A stretch of DNA of 64,000 nt from an uncultured Flavobacteriaceae bacterium (GCA_938011315.1 CALLUG010000010.1:1-64000); one strand, 5' to 3'; counted from the stretch's first letter, positions 45,485 to 56,193 are shown. Notes: generated by a model not told the origin, from the sequence alone. Numbers and translations: made by a program.

Positions 45485-46210
45485 ATGGGACAAAAGACAA
45501 ATCCAATAGGAAATCGCCTTGGTATAATCAGAGGATGGGAATCTAACTGGTACGGAGGAAATGATTATGGAGATAAGCTTGCTGAGGATGATAAAATCAG
45601 AAAGTATATTCACGCTCGTTTATCTAAAGCTAGTGTGTCTAGAGTAATTATAGAGCGAACACTAAAACTTGTAACCGTTACCATAACCACCGCTAGACCC
45701 GGTATTATTATTGGAAAAGGTGGGCAAGAAGTAGATAAGTTAAAAGAAGAGCTTAAAAGAATTACCGAAAAAGAAGTACAGTTAAACATCTTTGAAATTA
45801 AAAGACCAGAACTAGATGCATTTCTAGTAGGGTCGAGTGTAGCACGACAAATAGAAAATCGTATTTCCTATAAGCGTGCGATAAAAATGGCCATACAAGC
45901 ATCTATGCGTATGAATGCCGAAGGAATAAAAATTCAAATTAGTGGACGACTAAACGGCGCAGAAATGGCACGTAGTGAACACTTTAAAGACGGACGTATC
46001 CCATTATCTACATTTAGAGCAGATATTGATTACGCCTTAGTAGAAGCACATACAACCTACGGTAGATTAGGAATAAAAGTATGGATAATGAAAGGTGAAG
46101 TTTACGGTAAACGAGAGCTTTCCCCACTTGTTGGCCTATCTAAAAAGCAAGGAAAAGGTGGTGGAGGACGATCAGGTGGAAATAATAGAAAACCTAATCG
46201 TAGAAAGTAA
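45485..46210 (+). CDS. rpsC: 30S ribosomal protein S3
   Basis: The 241-aa protein at the mRNA entry site has the KH-domain motif [17 protein letters not shown] and starts [20 protein letters not shown]. The last ~30 residues are Gly/Arg/Lys-rich. It helps the ribosome unwind mRNA. Confidence 0.98.
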   Translation: MGQKTNPIGNRLGIIRGWESNWYGGNDYGDKLAEDDKIRKYIHARLSKASVSRVIIERTLKLVTVTITTARPGIIIGKGGQEVDKLKEELKRITEKEVQLNIFEIKRPELDAFLVGSSVARQIENRISYKRAIKMAIQASMRMNAEGIKIQISGRLNGAEMARSEHFKDGRIPLSTFRADIDYALVEAHTTYGRLGIKVWIMKGEVYGKRELSPLVGLSKKQGKGGGGRSGGNNRKPNRRK

Positions 46211-46230
46211 TTTTTTAAACTAAAGAAGAA

Positions 46231-46650
46231 ATGTTACAACCAAAAAGAACAAAATTTCGTAAAGCTCAGAAAGGGCGTATGAAAGGAAACTCCGGAAGAG
46301 GACACTTACTCTCGAATGGAATGTTTGGTATAAAATCTCTGGATTCAAAATTTATAACCTCTCGTCAAATCGAAGCAGCACGTATTGCCGCTACACGTTA
46401 TATGAAAAGAGAAGGGCAATTATGGATTAAAATATTTCCAGACAAACCAATTACCAAAAAACCTCTTGAGGTACGTATGGGTAAAGGTAAAGGAGCTGTA
46501 GAGTATTGGGCTGCTGTAGTAAAACCAGGGCGAATACTATTTGAAGTAGGAGGTGTACCATTAGACATAGCAAAAGAAGCCTTACGATTAGCTGCACAAA
46601 AATTACCAGTTAAAACTAAGTTTATAATAGCTAGAGATTTCGAAGCTTAA
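46231..46650 (+). CDS. rplP: 50S ribosomal protein L16
   Basis: The 139-aa protein positions the A-site tRNA. It has [20 protein letters not shown] at the start and [16 protein letters not shown] in the middle, the loop modified on arginine in some bacteria. The gene is 20 bp after rpsC. Confidence 0.98.
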   Translation: MLQPKRTKFRKAQKGRMKGNSGRGHLLSNGMFGIKSLDSKFITSRQIEAARIAATRYMKREGQLWIKIFPDKPITKKPLEVRMGKGKGAVEYWAAVVKPGRILFEVGGVPLDIAKEALRLAAQKLPVKTKFIIARDFEA

Positions 46651-46662
46651 CGTATTAATATT

Positions 46663-46854
46663 ATGAAACAATCAGAAATTAAAGGACTATCCACAACCGA
46701 GCTACAAGATAAACTCGGTGAAACTAGAAAGAATTATGCAGAGCTAAAAATGGCTCACGCATTATCTCCCTTGGAAAACCCAATTCAGTTAAGAGGCATC
46801 AGAAGAGTTGTAGCTAGAATTGCAACAGAATTAACTAAAAGAGAAGTACAATAA
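46663..46854 (+). CDS. rpmC: 50S ribosomal protein L29
   Basis: The 63-aa two-helix protein near the tunnel exit reads MKQSEIKGLSTTELQDKLGE and later SPLENPIQLRGIRRVVARI. Size and charge are normal for the family. Confidence 0.96.
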   Translation: MKQSEIKGLSTTELQDKLGETRKNYAELKMAHALSPLENPIQLRGIRRVVARIATELTKREVQ

Positions 46855-46871
46855 TCGTATTCTGCTGAAAG

Positions 46872-47129
46872 ATGGAAAAAAGAAACTTAAGAAAAGAACG
46901 TATAGGTGTTGTTACAAGTAATAAAATGCAGAAATCAATTGTGGTTTCTGAAGTTAAAAAAGTAAAACACCCTATGTACGGAAAGTTCGTGTTAAAAACT
47001 AAAAAGTATGTAGCACACGACGAAACAAACGACTGTAATATTGGAGATACAGTAAAGATCATGGAAACAAGACCTTTAAGTAAATCTAAATGTTGGAGAT
47101 TAGTAGAAATCATTGAAAGAGCTAAATAA
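46872..47129 (+). CDS. rpsQ: 30S ribosomal protein S17
   Basis: The 85-aa primary 16S-binding protein with an OB fold has [20 protein letters not shown] and [20 protein letters not shown]. It is 2 bp before rplN, consistent with coupled translation. Confidence 0.97.
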   Translation: MEKRNLRKERIGVVTSNKMQKSIVVSEVKKVKHPMYGKFVLKTKKYVAHDETNDCNIGDTVKIMETRPLSKSKCWRLVEIIERAK

Positions 47130-47131
47130 TT

Positions 47132-47500
47132 ATGGTACAACAAGAATCAAGATTAAAAGTAGCTGATAATACTGGAGCAAAAGAAGTATTAACCATTCGT
47201 GTATTAGGTGGAACAAAAAGACGCTATGCCTCTGTAGGCGATAAAATAGTAGTTACTGTTAAAGACTCCACTCCAAATGGTAATATAAAAAAAGGAGCTG
47301 TATCTACAGCAGTTGTAGTTCGCACTGTAAAAGAAGTTAGACGACCAGACGGCTCTTACATTAGGTTCGACGATAATGCTTGTGTGTTATTGAACCCAAC
47401 AGGAGAGATGAGAGGAACACGTGTTTTTGGCCCAGTGGCTAGAGAGCTTCGAGAAAAACAATTTATGAAGATTGTATCATTAGCACCAGAAGTGCTTTAA
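47132..47500 (+). CDS. rplN: 50S ribosomal protein L14
   Basis: The 122-aa interface protein has [32 protein letters not shown] and [20 protein letters not shown], the region bound by the silencing factor RsfS in other bacteria. Its stop codon overlaps an upstream in-frame ATG of the L24 frame. Confidence 0.98.
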   Translation: MVQQESRLKVADNTGAKEVLTIRVLGGTKRRYASVGDKIVVTVKDSTPNGNIKKGAVSTAVVVRTVKEVRRPDGSYIRFDDNACVLLNPTGEMRGTRVFGPVARELREKQFMKIVSLAPEVL

Positions 47501-47514
47501 TGCTAAATAGTAAG

Positions 47515-47826
47515 ATGAAAAAGCTTAAAATAAAATCAGGCGACACAGTAAAAGTTATTGCTGGCGACCATAAAGGTGCCGAAGGCAAAGTGTTGAAAGT
47601 GCTGAAAGATAAAAATAAAGCGATAGTAGAAGGTGTAAATATGGTAAAAAAACATAACAAACCAGACGCTAAAAACCCTCAAGGAGGAATCGTAGAAAAA
47701 GAAGCATCTATTCAAATCTCTAACCTATCATTGTTAACCTCAAAAGGTGAAGCAACAAGAGTAGGATTTAGAATGGAAGGCGATAAGAAAGTGAGATTTG
47801 CTAAAAAATCTAATGAAGTAATATAA
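47515..47826 (+). CDS. rplX: 50S ribosomal protein L24
   Basis: The 103-aa protein starts 23S rRNA folding. The KOW motif is [20 protein letters not shown]. The start at 47515 ([10 protein letters not shown]) matches the usual N-terminus. An upstream ATG at 47500 that overlaps the rplN stop would add five residues (MLNSK) and could serve coupling. Confidence 0.95.
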   Translation: MKKLKIKSGDTVKVIAGDHKGAEGKVLKVLKDKNKAIVEGVNMVKKHNKPDAKNPQGGIVEKEASIQISNLSLLTSKGEATRVGFRMEGDKKVRFAKKSNEVI

Positions 47827-47831
47827 TAGTT

Positions 47832-48383
47832 ATGGCTTACATTCCAAGATTAAAAAAAGAATATAAAGAGAAAGTAATATCAGCTCTTACAGAAGAATTT
47901 GCTTACAAAAATGTGATGCAAGTTCCTAAGCTAAGCAAAATAGTATTGTCTAGAGGAATTGGCGGTGCAGTTGCAGACAAAAAACTAATTGACTATGCGC
48001 TAGACGAAATGACAAAAATATCTGGGCAAAAAGCAATTGCTACAATATCTAAAAAAGATGTAGCATCATTTAAGCTTCGTAAAGGTATGCCTATTGGAGC
48101 AAAAGTAACCTTACGCGGGGAACAAATGTATGAGTTCCTAGACCGCTTAGTAACATCATCTTTACCACGTGTTAGAGATTTTAACGGTATTAAAGCCAAT
48201 GGTTTTGATGGTAGAGGAAACTATAATTTGGGAATTACAGAACAAATTATTTTTCCTGAAATTAATATCGATAAAGTAAACAAAATTACAGGTATGGATA
48301 TTACATTTGTAACCAGCGCAAATACAGATAAAGAAGCAAAATCATTATTAACAGAATTAGGATTACCTTTTAAAAAGAATTAA
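47832..48383 (+). CDS. rplE: 50S ribosomal protein L5
   Basis: The 183-aa protein brings 5S rRNA into the central protuberance. It has [52 protein letters not shown] and the terminal [19 protein letters not shown]. Confidence 0.98.
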   Translation: MAYIPRLKKEYKEKVISALTEEFAYKNVMQVPKLSKIVLSRGIGGAVADKKLIDYALDEMTKISGQKAIATISKKDVASFKLRKGMPIGAKVTLRGEQMYEFLDRLVTSSLPRVRDFNGIKANGFDGRGNYNLGITEQIIFPEINIDKVNKITGMDITFVTSANTDKEAKSLLTELGLPFKKN

Positions 48384-48386
48384 GAC

Positions 48387-48656
48387 ATGGCTAAAGAATC
48401 AATGAAAGCCCGTGAGGTAAAAAGAGCAAAAACAGTAGCAAAATACGCCGAAAAACGAAAAGCATTAAAAGAAGCTGGAGATTATGAAGCATTACAAAAG
48501 CTACCAAAAAATGCTTCCCCAATTCGTAAACACAACCGCTGTAAGCTAACAGGACGACCAAAAGGTTATATGCGTAACTTTGGCATCTCTCGTGTTATGT
48601 TTAGAGAAATGGCTAACCAAGGCTTAATACCAGGCGTTAGAAAAGCAAGTTGGTAA
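48387..48656 (+). CDS. rpsN: 30S ribosomal protein S14, zinc-independent form
   Basis: The 89-aa S14 of the long type has [20 protein letters not shown] and [19 protein letters not shown]. It lacks the CxxC pairs of the zinc-binding short form; a single Cys is left. Head assembly of the 30S is its role. It lies 3 bp after rplE. Confidence 0.97.
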   Translation: MAKESMKAREVKRAKTVAKYAEKRKALKEAGDYEALQKLPKNASPIRKHNRCKLTGRPKGYMRNFGISRVMFREMANQGLIPGVRKASW

Positions 48657-48728
48657 AAAAATAAAATTATAAATAGGTTTTAGGTTCAAAACAATAATTT
48701 TGAAAACCATTACCGCAAATTAATAACT

Positions 48729-49127
48729 ATGTATACAGATCCAATAGCGGATTACTTAACTAGAATTAGAAACGCTGTGAGAGTTAACCATCGAGTGGTA
48801 GAAATTCCAGCTTCTAATCTAAAAAAAGAAATTACAAAAATATTATTCGACCAAGGATATATTTTGAGCTACAAATTTGATGACTCTACCGTGCAAGGAA
48901 CAATAAAAATTGCTCTCAAGTACACAAAAGACACTAAAGAGTCTGTAATTAAAAAAATCCAGAGAATAAGTAAACCAGGATTACGAAAATACGCAAATTC
49001 AAAAGAATTACCACGTATCCTTAACGGTCTTGGTATTGCAATCGTATCTACTTCTCACGGAGTAATGACAGGAAAGCAAGCCCAAAAAGAAAACGTAGGT
49101 GGCGAAGTTTTATGTTACGTTTACTAA
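48729..49127 (+). CDS. rpsH: 30S ribosomal protein S8
   Basis: The 132-aa primary 16S-binding protein has MYTDPIADYLTRIRNAVRVN and GLGIAIVSTSHGVMTGKQAQ with the conserved RNA-contact serines. A 72-bp gap precedes it. In E. coli S8 represses the spc operon at the L5 start; no such mimic was identified. Confidence 0.98.
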   Translation: MYTDPIADYLTRIRNAVRVNHRVVEIPASNLKKEITKILFDQGYILSYKFDDSTVQGTIKIALKYTKDTKESVIKKIQRISKPGLRKYANSKELPRILNGLGIAIVSTSHGVMTGKQAQKENVGGEVLCYVY

Positions 49128-49144
49128 TCTAAAACACAGAAAAC

Positions 49145-49687
49145 ATGTCAAGAATAGGAAATAATCCAGTTGTAATTCCAGAAGGCGTTACCGTAGATAT
49201 AAAAGACAACCTAATTACAGTAAAAGGTAAATTAGGAGAATTAACTCAAAACTACGATACTGTAGCGATAAAAGTAGAAGACCAAAATGTATTAGTAACA
49301 CGCTCTCAAGATACTAAAGATCATAAAGCAAAGCATGGCTTATACAGATCTTTGATTAATAATATGATTGAAGGTGTTTCTAAAGGTTGGACTAAAGAAT
49401 TAGAGCTAGTAGGTGTAGGATATAGAGCTAGCAACCAAGGACAAAAATTAGACTTAGCTCTAGGATTTTCACATAATATTGTTTTAAATATTGCTCCAGA
49501 AGTAAAAGTAGAAACAATATCAGAAAAAGGTAAAAATCCAATTATAAAATTAACATCTTTTGATAAACAATTAGTCGGCCAAGTAGCTGCAAAAATTAGA
49601 GGCTTTAGAAAACCAGAGCCGTACAAAGGAAAAGGAGTTAAATTTGTAGGAGAAGAAATAAGAAGAAAAGCAGGTAAATCAGCTTAA
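49145..49687 (+). CDS. rplF: 50S ribosomal protein L6
   Basis: The 180-aa two-domain protein near the factor-binding site has [19 protein letters not shown] at the start, [20 protein letters not shown], and [20 protein letters not shown] close to the end. Confidence 0.98.
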   Translation: MSRIGNNPVVIPEGVTVDIKDNLITVKGKLGELTQNYDTVAIKVEDQNVLVTRSQDTKDHKAKHGLYRSLINNMIEGVSKGWTKELELVGVGYRASNQGQKLDLALGFSHNIVLNIAPEVKVETISEKGKNPIIKLTSFDKQLVGQVAAKIRGFRKPEPYKGKGVKFVGEEIRRKAGKSA

Positions 49688-49697
49688 TATTAAGGTT

Positions 49698-50051
49698 ATG
49701 GCATTATCAAAGAACGATAGAAGACAACGAATAAAAAATAGAATACGCAAAATCGTATCTGGGACAGAGTCTCAACCAAGATTATCTGTTTTTAGAAGCA
49801 ATAAAGAAATTTACGCTCAAATTATAGATGATGTAAATGGCAAAACAATTAGTGCCGCATCGTCAAGAGATAAAGAAATTAACTCAAAAGGGACAAAAAT
49901 TGAAATAGCAGCATTAGTTGGTAAATCAGTTGCCGAAAAAGCTATCAAAGCTGGAGTAAATAAAATTTCTTTTGATCGAGGAGGGTATTTATATCATGGA
50001 AGAGTAAAATCATTAGCAGAAGGAGCTAGAGAAGCAGGACTTAAATTCTAA
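49698..50051 (+). CDS. rplR: 50S ribosomal protein L18
   Basis: The 117-aa 5S-rRNA-binding protein has [39 protein letters not shown] and [19 protein letters not shown] at its C-terminus. Length is typical. Confidence 0.98.
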   Translation: MALSKNDRRQRIKNRIRKIVSGTESQPRLSVFRSNKEIYAQIIDDVNGKTISAASSRDKEINSKGTKIEIAALVGKSVAEKAIKAGVNKISFDRGGYLYHGRVKSLAEGAREAGLKF

Positions 50052-50058
50052 AGAAATT

Positions 50059-50583
50059 ATGTATCAAAAATACAAAAGCGCGGAGTTAGTAAAGCCAAGT
50101 GGATTAGATCTTAAAGATCGATTAGTTGGTGTACAAAGAGTTACAAAAGTAACTAAAGGGGGTAGAGCCTTCGGTTTTTCTGCAATCGTAGTGGTTGGAG
50201 ACGAAGCAGGGGTTGTAGGACACGGATTAGGAAAATCGAAAGACGTTGCAAGTGCAATTGCAAAAGCTATAGAAGACGCAAAGAAAAACCTTGTAAGAAT
50301 ACCTCTTATTAAAGGATCTTTACCTCATGAGCAAAAAGGAAAGTACGGTGGAGCAAGAGTAAATATTATTCCAGCAGCAGCAGGTACAGGAGTTATTGCA
50401 GGAGGCGCTGTTAGAGTTGTGCTTGAAGCCGTAGGAGTACACGATGTATTATCAAAATCTCAAGGCTCATCCAATCCTCACAATGTAGTAAAAGCAACTT
50501 TTGATGCTTTATTACAGCTACGTGATGCAAGAACGATAGCTAAAAATAGAGGCATATCTCTCGAAAAAGTTTTTAACGGATAA
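50059..50583 (+). CDS. rpsE: 30S ribosomal protein S5
   Basis: The 174-aa fidelity protein has the double-stranded RNA-binding part [19 protein letters not shown] and the second domain [19 protein letters not shown]. It sits at the mRNA entrance with S3 and S4. Confidence 0.98.
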   Translation: MYQKYKSAELVKPSGLDLKDRLVGVQRVTKVTKGGRAFGFSAIVVVGDEAGVVGHGLGKSKDVASAIAKAIEDAKKNLVRIPLIKGSLPHEQKGKYGGARVNIIPAAAGTGVIAGGAVRVVLEAVGVHDVLSKSQGSSNPHNVVKATFDALLQLRDARTIAKNRGISLEKVFNG

Positions 50584-50594
50584 TTAAGAATACG

Positions 50595-50774
50595 ATGGCT
50601 AAGATAAAAGTAACAAAACAAAAAAGTGCGATTAATCGCTCGTTAAGACAAAAAAGAACACTTATAGCTCTTGGTCTTAAAAAGATTGGTCAAACTATAG
50701 AACACGATGCCACACCAAACATTCTTGGTATGGTTAATAAAGTTAAACATTTAGTTTCTGTAGAAGAAGCTTAA
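50595..50774 (+). CDS. rpmD: 50S ribosomal protein L30
   Basis: The gene is short: 59 aa from ATG at 50595 to TAA at 50774. It reads MAKIKVTKQKSAINRSLRQK, then RTLIALGLKKIGQTIEHD and PNILGMVNKVKHLVSVEEA. This is the L30 pattern, with position between S5 and L15 as in the spc operon. It is 11 bp after rpsE. Confidence 0.95.
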   Translation: MAKIKVTKQKSAINRSLRQKRTLIALGLKKIGQTIEHDATPNILGMVNKVKHLVSVEEA

Positions 50775-50788
50775 AAATATACTGAAAA

Positions 50789-51241
50789 ATGGATTTAAGT
50801 AACTTAAAACCTGCAGAAGGTTCAGTTAATAATAACAACAAGCGCGTAGGTAGAGGGCAAGGCTCTGGAAAAGGCGGTACAGCAACTCGTGGACATAAAG
50901 GTGCAAAATCTCGTTCTGGATATTCTAGAAAATTAGGTTTTGAAGGAGGTCAGATGCCATTGCAACGCCGTGTACCTAAATTTGGATTTAAAAATATTAA
51001 CCGCAAAGATTATCAAGGTGTTAACCTAGATACCTTACAACAAATGGTTGATGACAAAAAACTAAAAGACACAGTAGATTTAGAAACCTTAGTTAGTTTA
51101 CGATTAGTAAGTAAAACAGATTTAGTTAAAATTTTAGGACGAGGAGAATTAAAATCTAAATTAACCGTAACGGCACATAAATTTACTGCTTCAGCAAAAG
51201 CTGCTATAGAAGCTGCTGGAGGAGAAGCTGTAATTTTATAA
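50789..51241 (+). CDS. rplO: 50S ribosomal protein L15
   Basis: The 150-aa late-assembly protein has the glycine/arginine-rich arm GRGQGSGKGGTATRGHKGAK and GFEGGQMPLQRRVPKFGFKN. The globular C-terminus includes ILGRGELKSKLTVTAHKF. It lies 16 bp before secY. Confidence 0.98.
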   Translation: MDLSNLKPAEGSVNNNNKRVGRGQGSGKGGTATRGHKGAKSRSGYSRKLGFEGGQMPLQRRVPKFGFKNINRKDYQGVNLDTLQQMVDDKKLKDTVDLETLVSLRLVSKTDLVKILGRGELKSKLTVTAHKFTASAKAAIEAAGGEAVIL

Positions 51242-51257
51242 GATACAATATTAAAGG

Positions 51258-52622
51258 ATGAAATTTATAGAAACTTTAAAAAGTGTTTGGAGAATAACAG
51301 AACTAAAAGACAGAATCATACTTACCGTAGGATTGCTTTTAGTATTTCGTTTTGGTGCTCAAATTGTATTGCCAGGAGTAAACCCTACACAGTTAGAAGG
51401 TTTAGCAGGTAGTGCAGAAGGTGGTGGATTACTAAGCATACTGAATGCCTTTACTGGAGGAGCATTTGCTAATGCCTCTATATTTGCTTTAGGTATTATG
51501 CCTTACATATCAGCCTCTATTGTAGTACAATTAATGGGGATTGCAATTCCTTATTTACAAAAATTACAAAAAGAAGGCGCTAGTGGTCAAAAGAAAATAA
51601 CTCAAATTACACGATGGCTAACCATAGCAATATGTATGGTGCAAGCACCAAGTTACCTGTTGAGTTTACCAACTTTATCAGGCATAAACGGAGGCTTATC
51701 TACACTTTTAGTACCAGGATTTTCAGTAACAACTTTTATGTTTTCTTCAGTAATTATATTAATAACAGGCTGTATTTTTGCAATGTGGCTAGGAGAAAAA
51801 ATTACGGATAAAGGGATTGGTAACGGGATATCACTGTTAATAATGGTTGGTATTATAGCAACATTACCGCTCTCATTTGCTCAAGAATTTGACTCTGCAG
51901 TTAATCAATCTCAAGGAGGATTAATCAAGATACTAATTGAGTTAGTTGTATGGTTAGTTATTATATTACTATCTATAATGCTTGTTATGGGGGTTCGTAA
52001 AATAGCAGTGCAGTATGCAAGACGTACAGCATCTGGTGGGTACGAAAAAAACATCTTTGGATCGAGACAATATATTCCATTAAAGCTTAATGCATCAGGT
52101 GTAATGCCTATTATATTTGCTCAAGCTATTATGTTTGTGCCAGGACTTATTGGAGGCTTAGATTTTATGAAAGACTCAACCATAGGTCAGTGGTTACAAA
52201 CCAATTTTGGTAATGATATTTTTGGCTTATGGTATAATGTTTTATTTGGATTATTAATTATTGTATTTACTTATTTTTATACAGCGATTACAGTACCTAC
52301 AAATAAAATGGCAGACGATTTAAAACGTAGTGGAGGCTTTATTCCAGGAATACGACCAGGGTCAGAAACCTCAGAATATTTGGATAAAATAATGTCTCAA
52401 ATTACCTTACCAGGATCTGTATTTTTAGCAATGATAGCTGTATTTCCAGCAGTAATATTTCATATAATGAATATTCAACAAGGATGGGCACTGTTTTTTG
52501 GTGGAACATCTTTATTAATTATGGTTGGAGTTGCTATCGATACAATGCAGCAAGTAAATTCATACCTGTTAAACAAACACTATGATGGTTTGATGAAAAC
52601 AGGAAAAAATAGAAAGCAATAG
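51258..52622 (+). CDS. secY: Preprotein translocase subunit SecY
   Basis: The 454-aa inner-membrane channel protein has ten hydrophobic segments. Marks include FRFGAQIVLPGVNPTQLEGL, LGIMPYISASIVVQLM, GEKITDKGIGNGISLLIM, and NKMADDLKRSGGFIPGIRPG in the cytosolic loop that meets SecA and the ribosome. Position after L15 and before IF-1 is the standard one. Confidence 0.98.
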   Translation: MKFIETLKSVWRITELKDRIILTVGLLLVFRFGAQIVLPGVNPTQLEGLAGSAEGGGLLSILNAFTGGAFANASIFALGIMPYISASIVVQLMGIAIPYLQKLQKEGASGQKKITQITRWLTIAICMVQAPSYLLSLPTLSGINGGLSTLLVPGFSVTTFMFSSVIILITGCIFAMWLGEKITDKGIGNGISLLIMVGIIATLPLSFAQEFDSAVNQSQGGLIKILIELVVWLVIILLSIMLVMGVRKIAVQYARRTASGGYEKNIFGSRQYIPLKLNASGVMPIIFAQAIMFVPGLIGGLDFMKDSTIGQWLQTNFGNDIFGLWYNVLFGLLIIVFTYFYTAITVPTNKMADDLKRSGGFIPGIRPGSETSEYLDKIMSQITLPGSVFLAMIAVFPAVIFHIMNIQQGWALFFGGTSLLIMVGVAIDTMQQVNSYLLNKHYDGLMKTGKNRKQ

Positions 52623-52629
52623 GTAAGCT

Positions 52630-52845
52630 ATGGCAAAACAAGCAGCAATAGAACAAGACGGAACAATAATAGAAGCATTATCCAATGCTATGTTTCGTGT
52701 AGAACTAGAAAATGGTCATATTGTGACTGCTCATATCTCTGGTAAGATGCGTATGCATTATATTAAATTATTGCCAGGTGATAAAGTAAAATTAGAAATG
52801 AGTCCTTACGATTTGTCAAAGGCTCGAATAACTTATAGATACTAA
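52630..52845 (+). CDS. infA: Translation initiation factor IF-1
   Basis: The 71-aa OB-fold protein has [40 protein letters not shown] and [10 protein letters not shown]. It binds the 30S A site during initiation. Placement between secY and rpmJ is common in this phylum. Confidence 0.97.
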   Translation: MAKQAAIEQDGTIIEALSNAMFRVELENGHIVTAHISGKMRMHYIKLLPGDKVKLEMSPYDLSKARITYRY

Positions 52846-52855
52846 TTATAACAAG

Positions 52856-52972
52856 ATGAAAGTAAGAGCATCAGTTAAAAAAAGAAGTGCAGATTGTAAA
52901 ATCGTGAGACGAAAAGGTAGACTTTACGTTATCAACAAAAAGAACCCTAGGTTTAAACAAAGACAAGGTTAA
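52856..52972 (+). CDS. rpmJ: 50S ribosomal protein L36, zinc-free form
   Basis: The gene is 38 codons, from ATG at 52856 to TAA at 52972: [19 protein letters not shown], then [18 protein letters not shown]. The cysteines and histidine of the zinc-ribbon form are missing except one Cys, so this is the C-minus type that does not need zinc. It starts 10 bp after infA and ends 2 bp before rpsM. Confidence 0.95.
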   Translation: MKVRASVKKRSADCKIVRRKGRLYVINKKNPRFKQRQG

Positions 52973-52974
52973 TT

Positions 52975-53349
52975 ATGGCTAGAATTGCAGGGGTAGACAT
53001 ACCAAAACAAAAAAGAGGCGTTATTGCTTTAACGTACATCTTCGGGATAGGAAGAAGTAGAGCTCAAAAAATATTAGCGACAGCTAATGTAGATGAAAGT
53101 AAAAAAGTTTCAGACTGGACAGACAGCGAAATTAGTGGCATTCGTACCGCAGTAGGTACCTATACCATTGAAGGAGAACTGCGCTCTGAAACCCAGTTAA
53201 ACATTAAACGACTAATGGATATTGGTTGTTATAGAGGTATTCGTCATAGATCAGGGCTTCCCTTAAGAGGACAGCGCACTAAGAACAACTCTAGAACAAG
53301 AAAAGGTAGAAGAAAAACAGTTGCTAATAAGAAAAAAGTAACTAAATAA
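52975..53349 (+). CDS. rpsM: 30S ribosomal protein S13
   Basis: The 124-aa head protein has [33 protein letters not shown] and [20 protein letters not shown] with the basic tail that touches tRNAs. It is the first gene of the alpha-type part. Confidence 0.98.
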   Translation: MARIAGVDIPKQKRGVIALTYIFGIGRSRAQKILATANVDESKKVSDWTDSEISGIRTAVGTYTIEGELRSETQLNIKRLMDIGCYRGIRHRSGLPLRGQRTKNNSRTRKGRRKTVANKKKVTK

Positions 53350-53359
53350 TAATTAGGAA

Positions 53360-53743
53360 ATGGCAAAGTCAAGTACTAAAAAACGTAAAGTTATTGTTGA
53401 GTCTATAGGAGAAGCCCATGTTACTGCTTCTTTCAACAATATAATTATATCTCTAACCAACAAAAAAGGCGATGTAATATCATGGTCTTCTGCAGGTAAA
53501 ATGGGATTTAGAGGATCTAAAAAGAACACACCTTATGCAGCACAATTAGCAGCAGAAGATGCTGTAGCAGTTGCTAAGGAAGCAGGACTACGTAAAGTAA
53601 AAGTTTATGTAAAAGGCCCTGGTAACGGTAGAGAATCTGCAATACGATCAATCCATAACGGTGGTATAGAAGTTACAGAAATTATTGATGTAACTCCAGT
53701 ACCTCACAATGGTTGTAGACCACCAAAACGAAGACGTGTATAA
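53360..53743 (+). CDS. rpsK: 30S ribosomal protein S11
   Basis: The 127-aa platform protein has [39 protein letters not shown] and [14 protein letters not shown] at the end. Its stop codon is part of a perfect palindrome. Confidence 0.98.
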   Translation: MAKSSTKKRKVIVESIGEAHVTASFNNIIISLTNKKGDVISWSSAGKMGFRGSKKNTPYAAQLAAEDAVAVAKEAGLRKVKVYVKGPGNGRESAIRSIHNGGIEVTEIIDVTPVPHNGCRPPKRRRV

Positions 53744-53761
53744 TATTGAAATTTCAATATT
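53742..53761 (+). other. 20-bp palindrome at the S11 stop codon
   Basis: AATATTGA and TCAATATT flank AATT, so the RNA can form an 8-bp hairpin (4-nt loop) that starts in the rpsK stop codon. A 121-bp gap to rpsD follows and includes a purine-rich stretch (GGAGGATAAGAGATAAG). It may be a control region for S4 and RpoA. Confidence 0.5.
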
Positions 53762-53864
53762 AACCTCTTAATAAAAACAGATAAGTATCACGAGAGACAA
53801 AAGATTATCGGAGGATAAGAGATAAGACCTTAATTCATAATCACTCTCAAAAACAACAATTAAA

Positions 53865-54470
53865 ATGGCAAGATATACTGGTCCTAAAACTAAAATCGCA
53901 CGAAAATTTGGCGAAGCAATCTTTGGAGATGACAAATCTTTTGAAAAAAGAAATTACCCTCCAGGACAACACGGAAATAACAAAAGACGTGGAAAAAAAT
54001 CTGAATACGCAATTCAGTTACAAGAAAAACAAAAAGCTAAATACACGTATGGTGTACTAGAGCGTCAATTTAGAAATATGTTTAAAAAAGCAACAGCCGC
54101 ACCAGGAATTACAGGTGAGGTACTATTGCAATTATGTGAGTCTCGATTGGATAATGTAGTATACAGAATGGGCATATCGCGTTCCAGACGTGGCGCAAGA
54201 CAATTAGTGTCTCATAGACACATTACTGTAAACGGCGAAATTGTAAACATCCCTTCCTACTCTTTAAAACCAGGTGATATTGTTGCCGTAAGAGAAAAAT
54301 CAAAATCCTTAGAAACTATAGAAAGTGCATTGGCAAACTCTAGCACAATTTACGAATGGATTACATGGAATAATGATACAAAACAAGGCACTTATGTCTC
54401 TAAACCTGCAAGGGTACAAATTCCAGAAAACATTAATGAGCAATTCATAGTAGAATTATACTCTAAATAA
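53865..54470 (+). CDS. rpsD: 30S ribosomal protein S4
   Basis: The 201-aa primary 16S-binding protein has [40 protein letters not shown] and the S4 RNA-binding domain [20 protein letters not shown]. In E. coli S4 represses its operon by binding a leader pseudoknot; the gap upstream would be the place to look here. Confidence 0.98.
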   Translation: MARYTGPKTKIARKFGEAIFGDDKSFEKRNYPPGQHGNNKRRGKKSEYAIQLQEKQKAKYTYGVLERQFRNMFKKATAAPGITGEVLLQLCESRLDNVVYRMGISRSRRGARQLVSHRHITVNGEIVNIPSYSLKPGDIVAVREKSKSLETIESALANSSTIYEWITWNNDTKQGTYVSKPARVQIPENINEQFIVELYSK

Positions 54471-54565
54471 TAAATTAATCATATTGGTATTTAGCCAAAG
54501 GATTTGTTAGTACTTCTTCAAACTTATAAATCGCGCAACTAAATCACAATTAAAACGAAGAAAAT

Positions 54566-55558
54566 ATGGCAATTTTAAATTTTCAAAAACCCGATAAAGT
54601 TATTATGGTCGACTCGACCGACTTTGAAGGTAAGTTTGAATTCAGACCTTTAGAGCCAGGTTATGGCTTAACCGTTGGAAATGCTTTACGACGCGTATTG
54701 TTATCCTCATTAGAAGGTTTTGCAATAACCTCTATACGTATAGAAAGCGTAGAACATGAATTTTCTACAATTGTAGGCGTAGTAGAGGACGTAACAGAGA
54801 TTATCCTTAACTTAAAGCAAGTTTGTTTTAAGCGTCAAATAGATGAAATTGATAACGAATCAGTTTCAATATCAATATCAGGACAAAATCAAGTTACAGC
54901 AGGAGATTTTCAAAAGTTTATTTCAGGATTTCAAGTGTTAAATTCCGATTTAGTAATTTGTAACCTAGACCCTTCGGTAACCATTAATATGGAAATTAAT
55001 ATCGAAAAAGGACGTGGCTATGTTCCTGCAGAAGAAAATAAAAAAAGCACAGCACCTATAGGAACAATCTTTACAGACTCCATATACACCCCTATAAAGA
55101 ATGTTAAATATAGTGTAGAAAACTATCGTGTAGAGCAAAAAACAGATTTTGAAAAATTAGTTTTCGAAATTCAAACAGACGGTTCTATAAGTCCTCAAGA
55201 TGCTTTAACCGAAGCAGCAAAAATATTAATTCATCACTTTATGTTGTTCTCCGATGAGCGCATTACACTTGAGGCCGATGAAATTGCACAAACAGAAACT
55301 TATGATGAAGAGTCACTTCATATGAGACAGTTATTAAAAACTAAGCTCATAGATATGGATCTTTCTGTACGCGCATTAAACTGTCTAAAAGCAGCAGAAG
55401 TAGATACTCTAGGAGATTTAGTATCATTCAATAAAAACGATTTAATGAAGTTCCGTAACTTTGGTAAAAAGTCTTTAACAGAGCTAGAAGAACTAGTTAA
55501 TGTAAAAGGACTTAACTTTGGAATGGATTTAAGTAAATACAAATTAGATAAAGATTAA
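54566..55558 (+). CDS. rpoA: DNA-directed RNA polymerase alpha subunit
   Basis: The 330-aa protein has the N-terminal dimerisation domain ([37 protein letters not shown]) and the C-terminal promoter-contact domain (LDMSV-type; here [20 protein letters not shown]). The C-terminal residues that bind UP elements are present. It lies between S4 and L17, the normal place. Confidence 0.98.
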   Translation: MAILNFQKPDKVIMVDSTDFEGKFEFRPLEPGYGLTVGNALRRVLLSSLEGFAITSIRIESVEHEFSTIVGVVEDVTEIILNLKQVCFKRQIDEIDNESVSISISGQNQVTAGDFQKFISGFQVLNSDLVICNLDPSVTINMEINIEKGRGYVPAEENKKSTAPIGTIFTDSIYTPIKNVKYSVENYRVEQKTDFEKLVFEIQTDGSISPQDALTEAAKILIHHFMLFSDERITLEADEIAQTETYDEESLHMRQLLKTKLIDMDLSVRALNCLKAAEVDTLGDLVSFNKNDLMKFRNFGKKSLTELEELVNVKGLNFGMDLSKYKLDKD

Positions 55559-55619
55559 TACATTGTATTTTGCTCCTCAAATATGAGTTGAAGCAAGATA
55601 ATGATTAAAACAAAACGTC

Positions 55620-56093
55620 ATGAGACACGGAAAAAAAATAAATCATCTAGGTAGAAAAACAGCACACAGAAAATCAATGCTTGCCAATATGGCCTGTTCA
55701 TTAATAGAACACAAACGTATTAACACTACCGTGGCAAAAGCAAAGGCACTAAAGCAATTTGTAGAGCCAATGATTACAAAGTCTAAAACAGACACAACAC
55801 ATAACAGACGTATTGTGATGTCTCGACTAAGACAAAAAGATGCCGTTACAGAATTATTTAGAGATGTAGCCGTAAAGATAGCCGATCGTCCAGGCGGTTA
55901 TACTCGTATTATTAAACTAGGTAACCGATTAGGTGATAATGCAGACATGGCAATGATAGAACTTGTAGATTATAACGATATTTATAACGCAGGAAACAAA
56001 AAGAAGTCAAATACTAGAAGAAGTAGAAGAGGTAAAAATAAAAATACAACCCCTCCTGTTACTAACACCAAAGCATCTAACGAAGAAGAATAG
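55620..56093 (+). CDS. rplQ: 50S ribosomal protein L17
   Basis: The 157-aa protein has [20 protein letters not shown] and [21 protein letters not shown] ~35-residue Lys/Thr/Glu-rich tail (from [15 protein letters not shown]) extends the E. coli form, as in other Bacteroidetes. It is the last gene of the ribosomal cluster. Confidence 0.97.
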   Translation: MRHGKKINHLGRKTAHRKSMLANMACSLIEHKRINTTVAKAKALKQFVEPMITKSKTDTTHNRRIVMSRLRQKDAVTELFRDVAVKIADRPGGYTRIIKLGNRLGDNADMAMIELVDYNDIYNAGNKKKSNTRRSRRGKNKNTTPPVTNTKASNEEE

Positions 56094-56126
56094 ATATTGA
56101 CTATGTTGATAAGCATTAAAAAATAT

Positions 56127-56158
56127 AAGGGTAAACTAGTTTAGTTTACCCTTTTTTT
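56127..56158 (+). terminator. Terminator of the ribosomal cluster
   Basis: AAGGGTAAACTA and TAGTTTACCCTT form a 12-bp stem with a minimal loop, followed by seven T. It is a strong rho-independent terminator 34 bp after the L17 stop. Confidence 0.9.
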
Positions 56159-56193
56159 ATAGATTTTTGTATCACCTAAATTTATATTAAATA

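Noticed and set aside
39522-49626. Minus-strand frames of 60-100 codons across the ribosomal genes
   Set aside because: They are shadows of well-identified ribosomal protein genes on the other strand.
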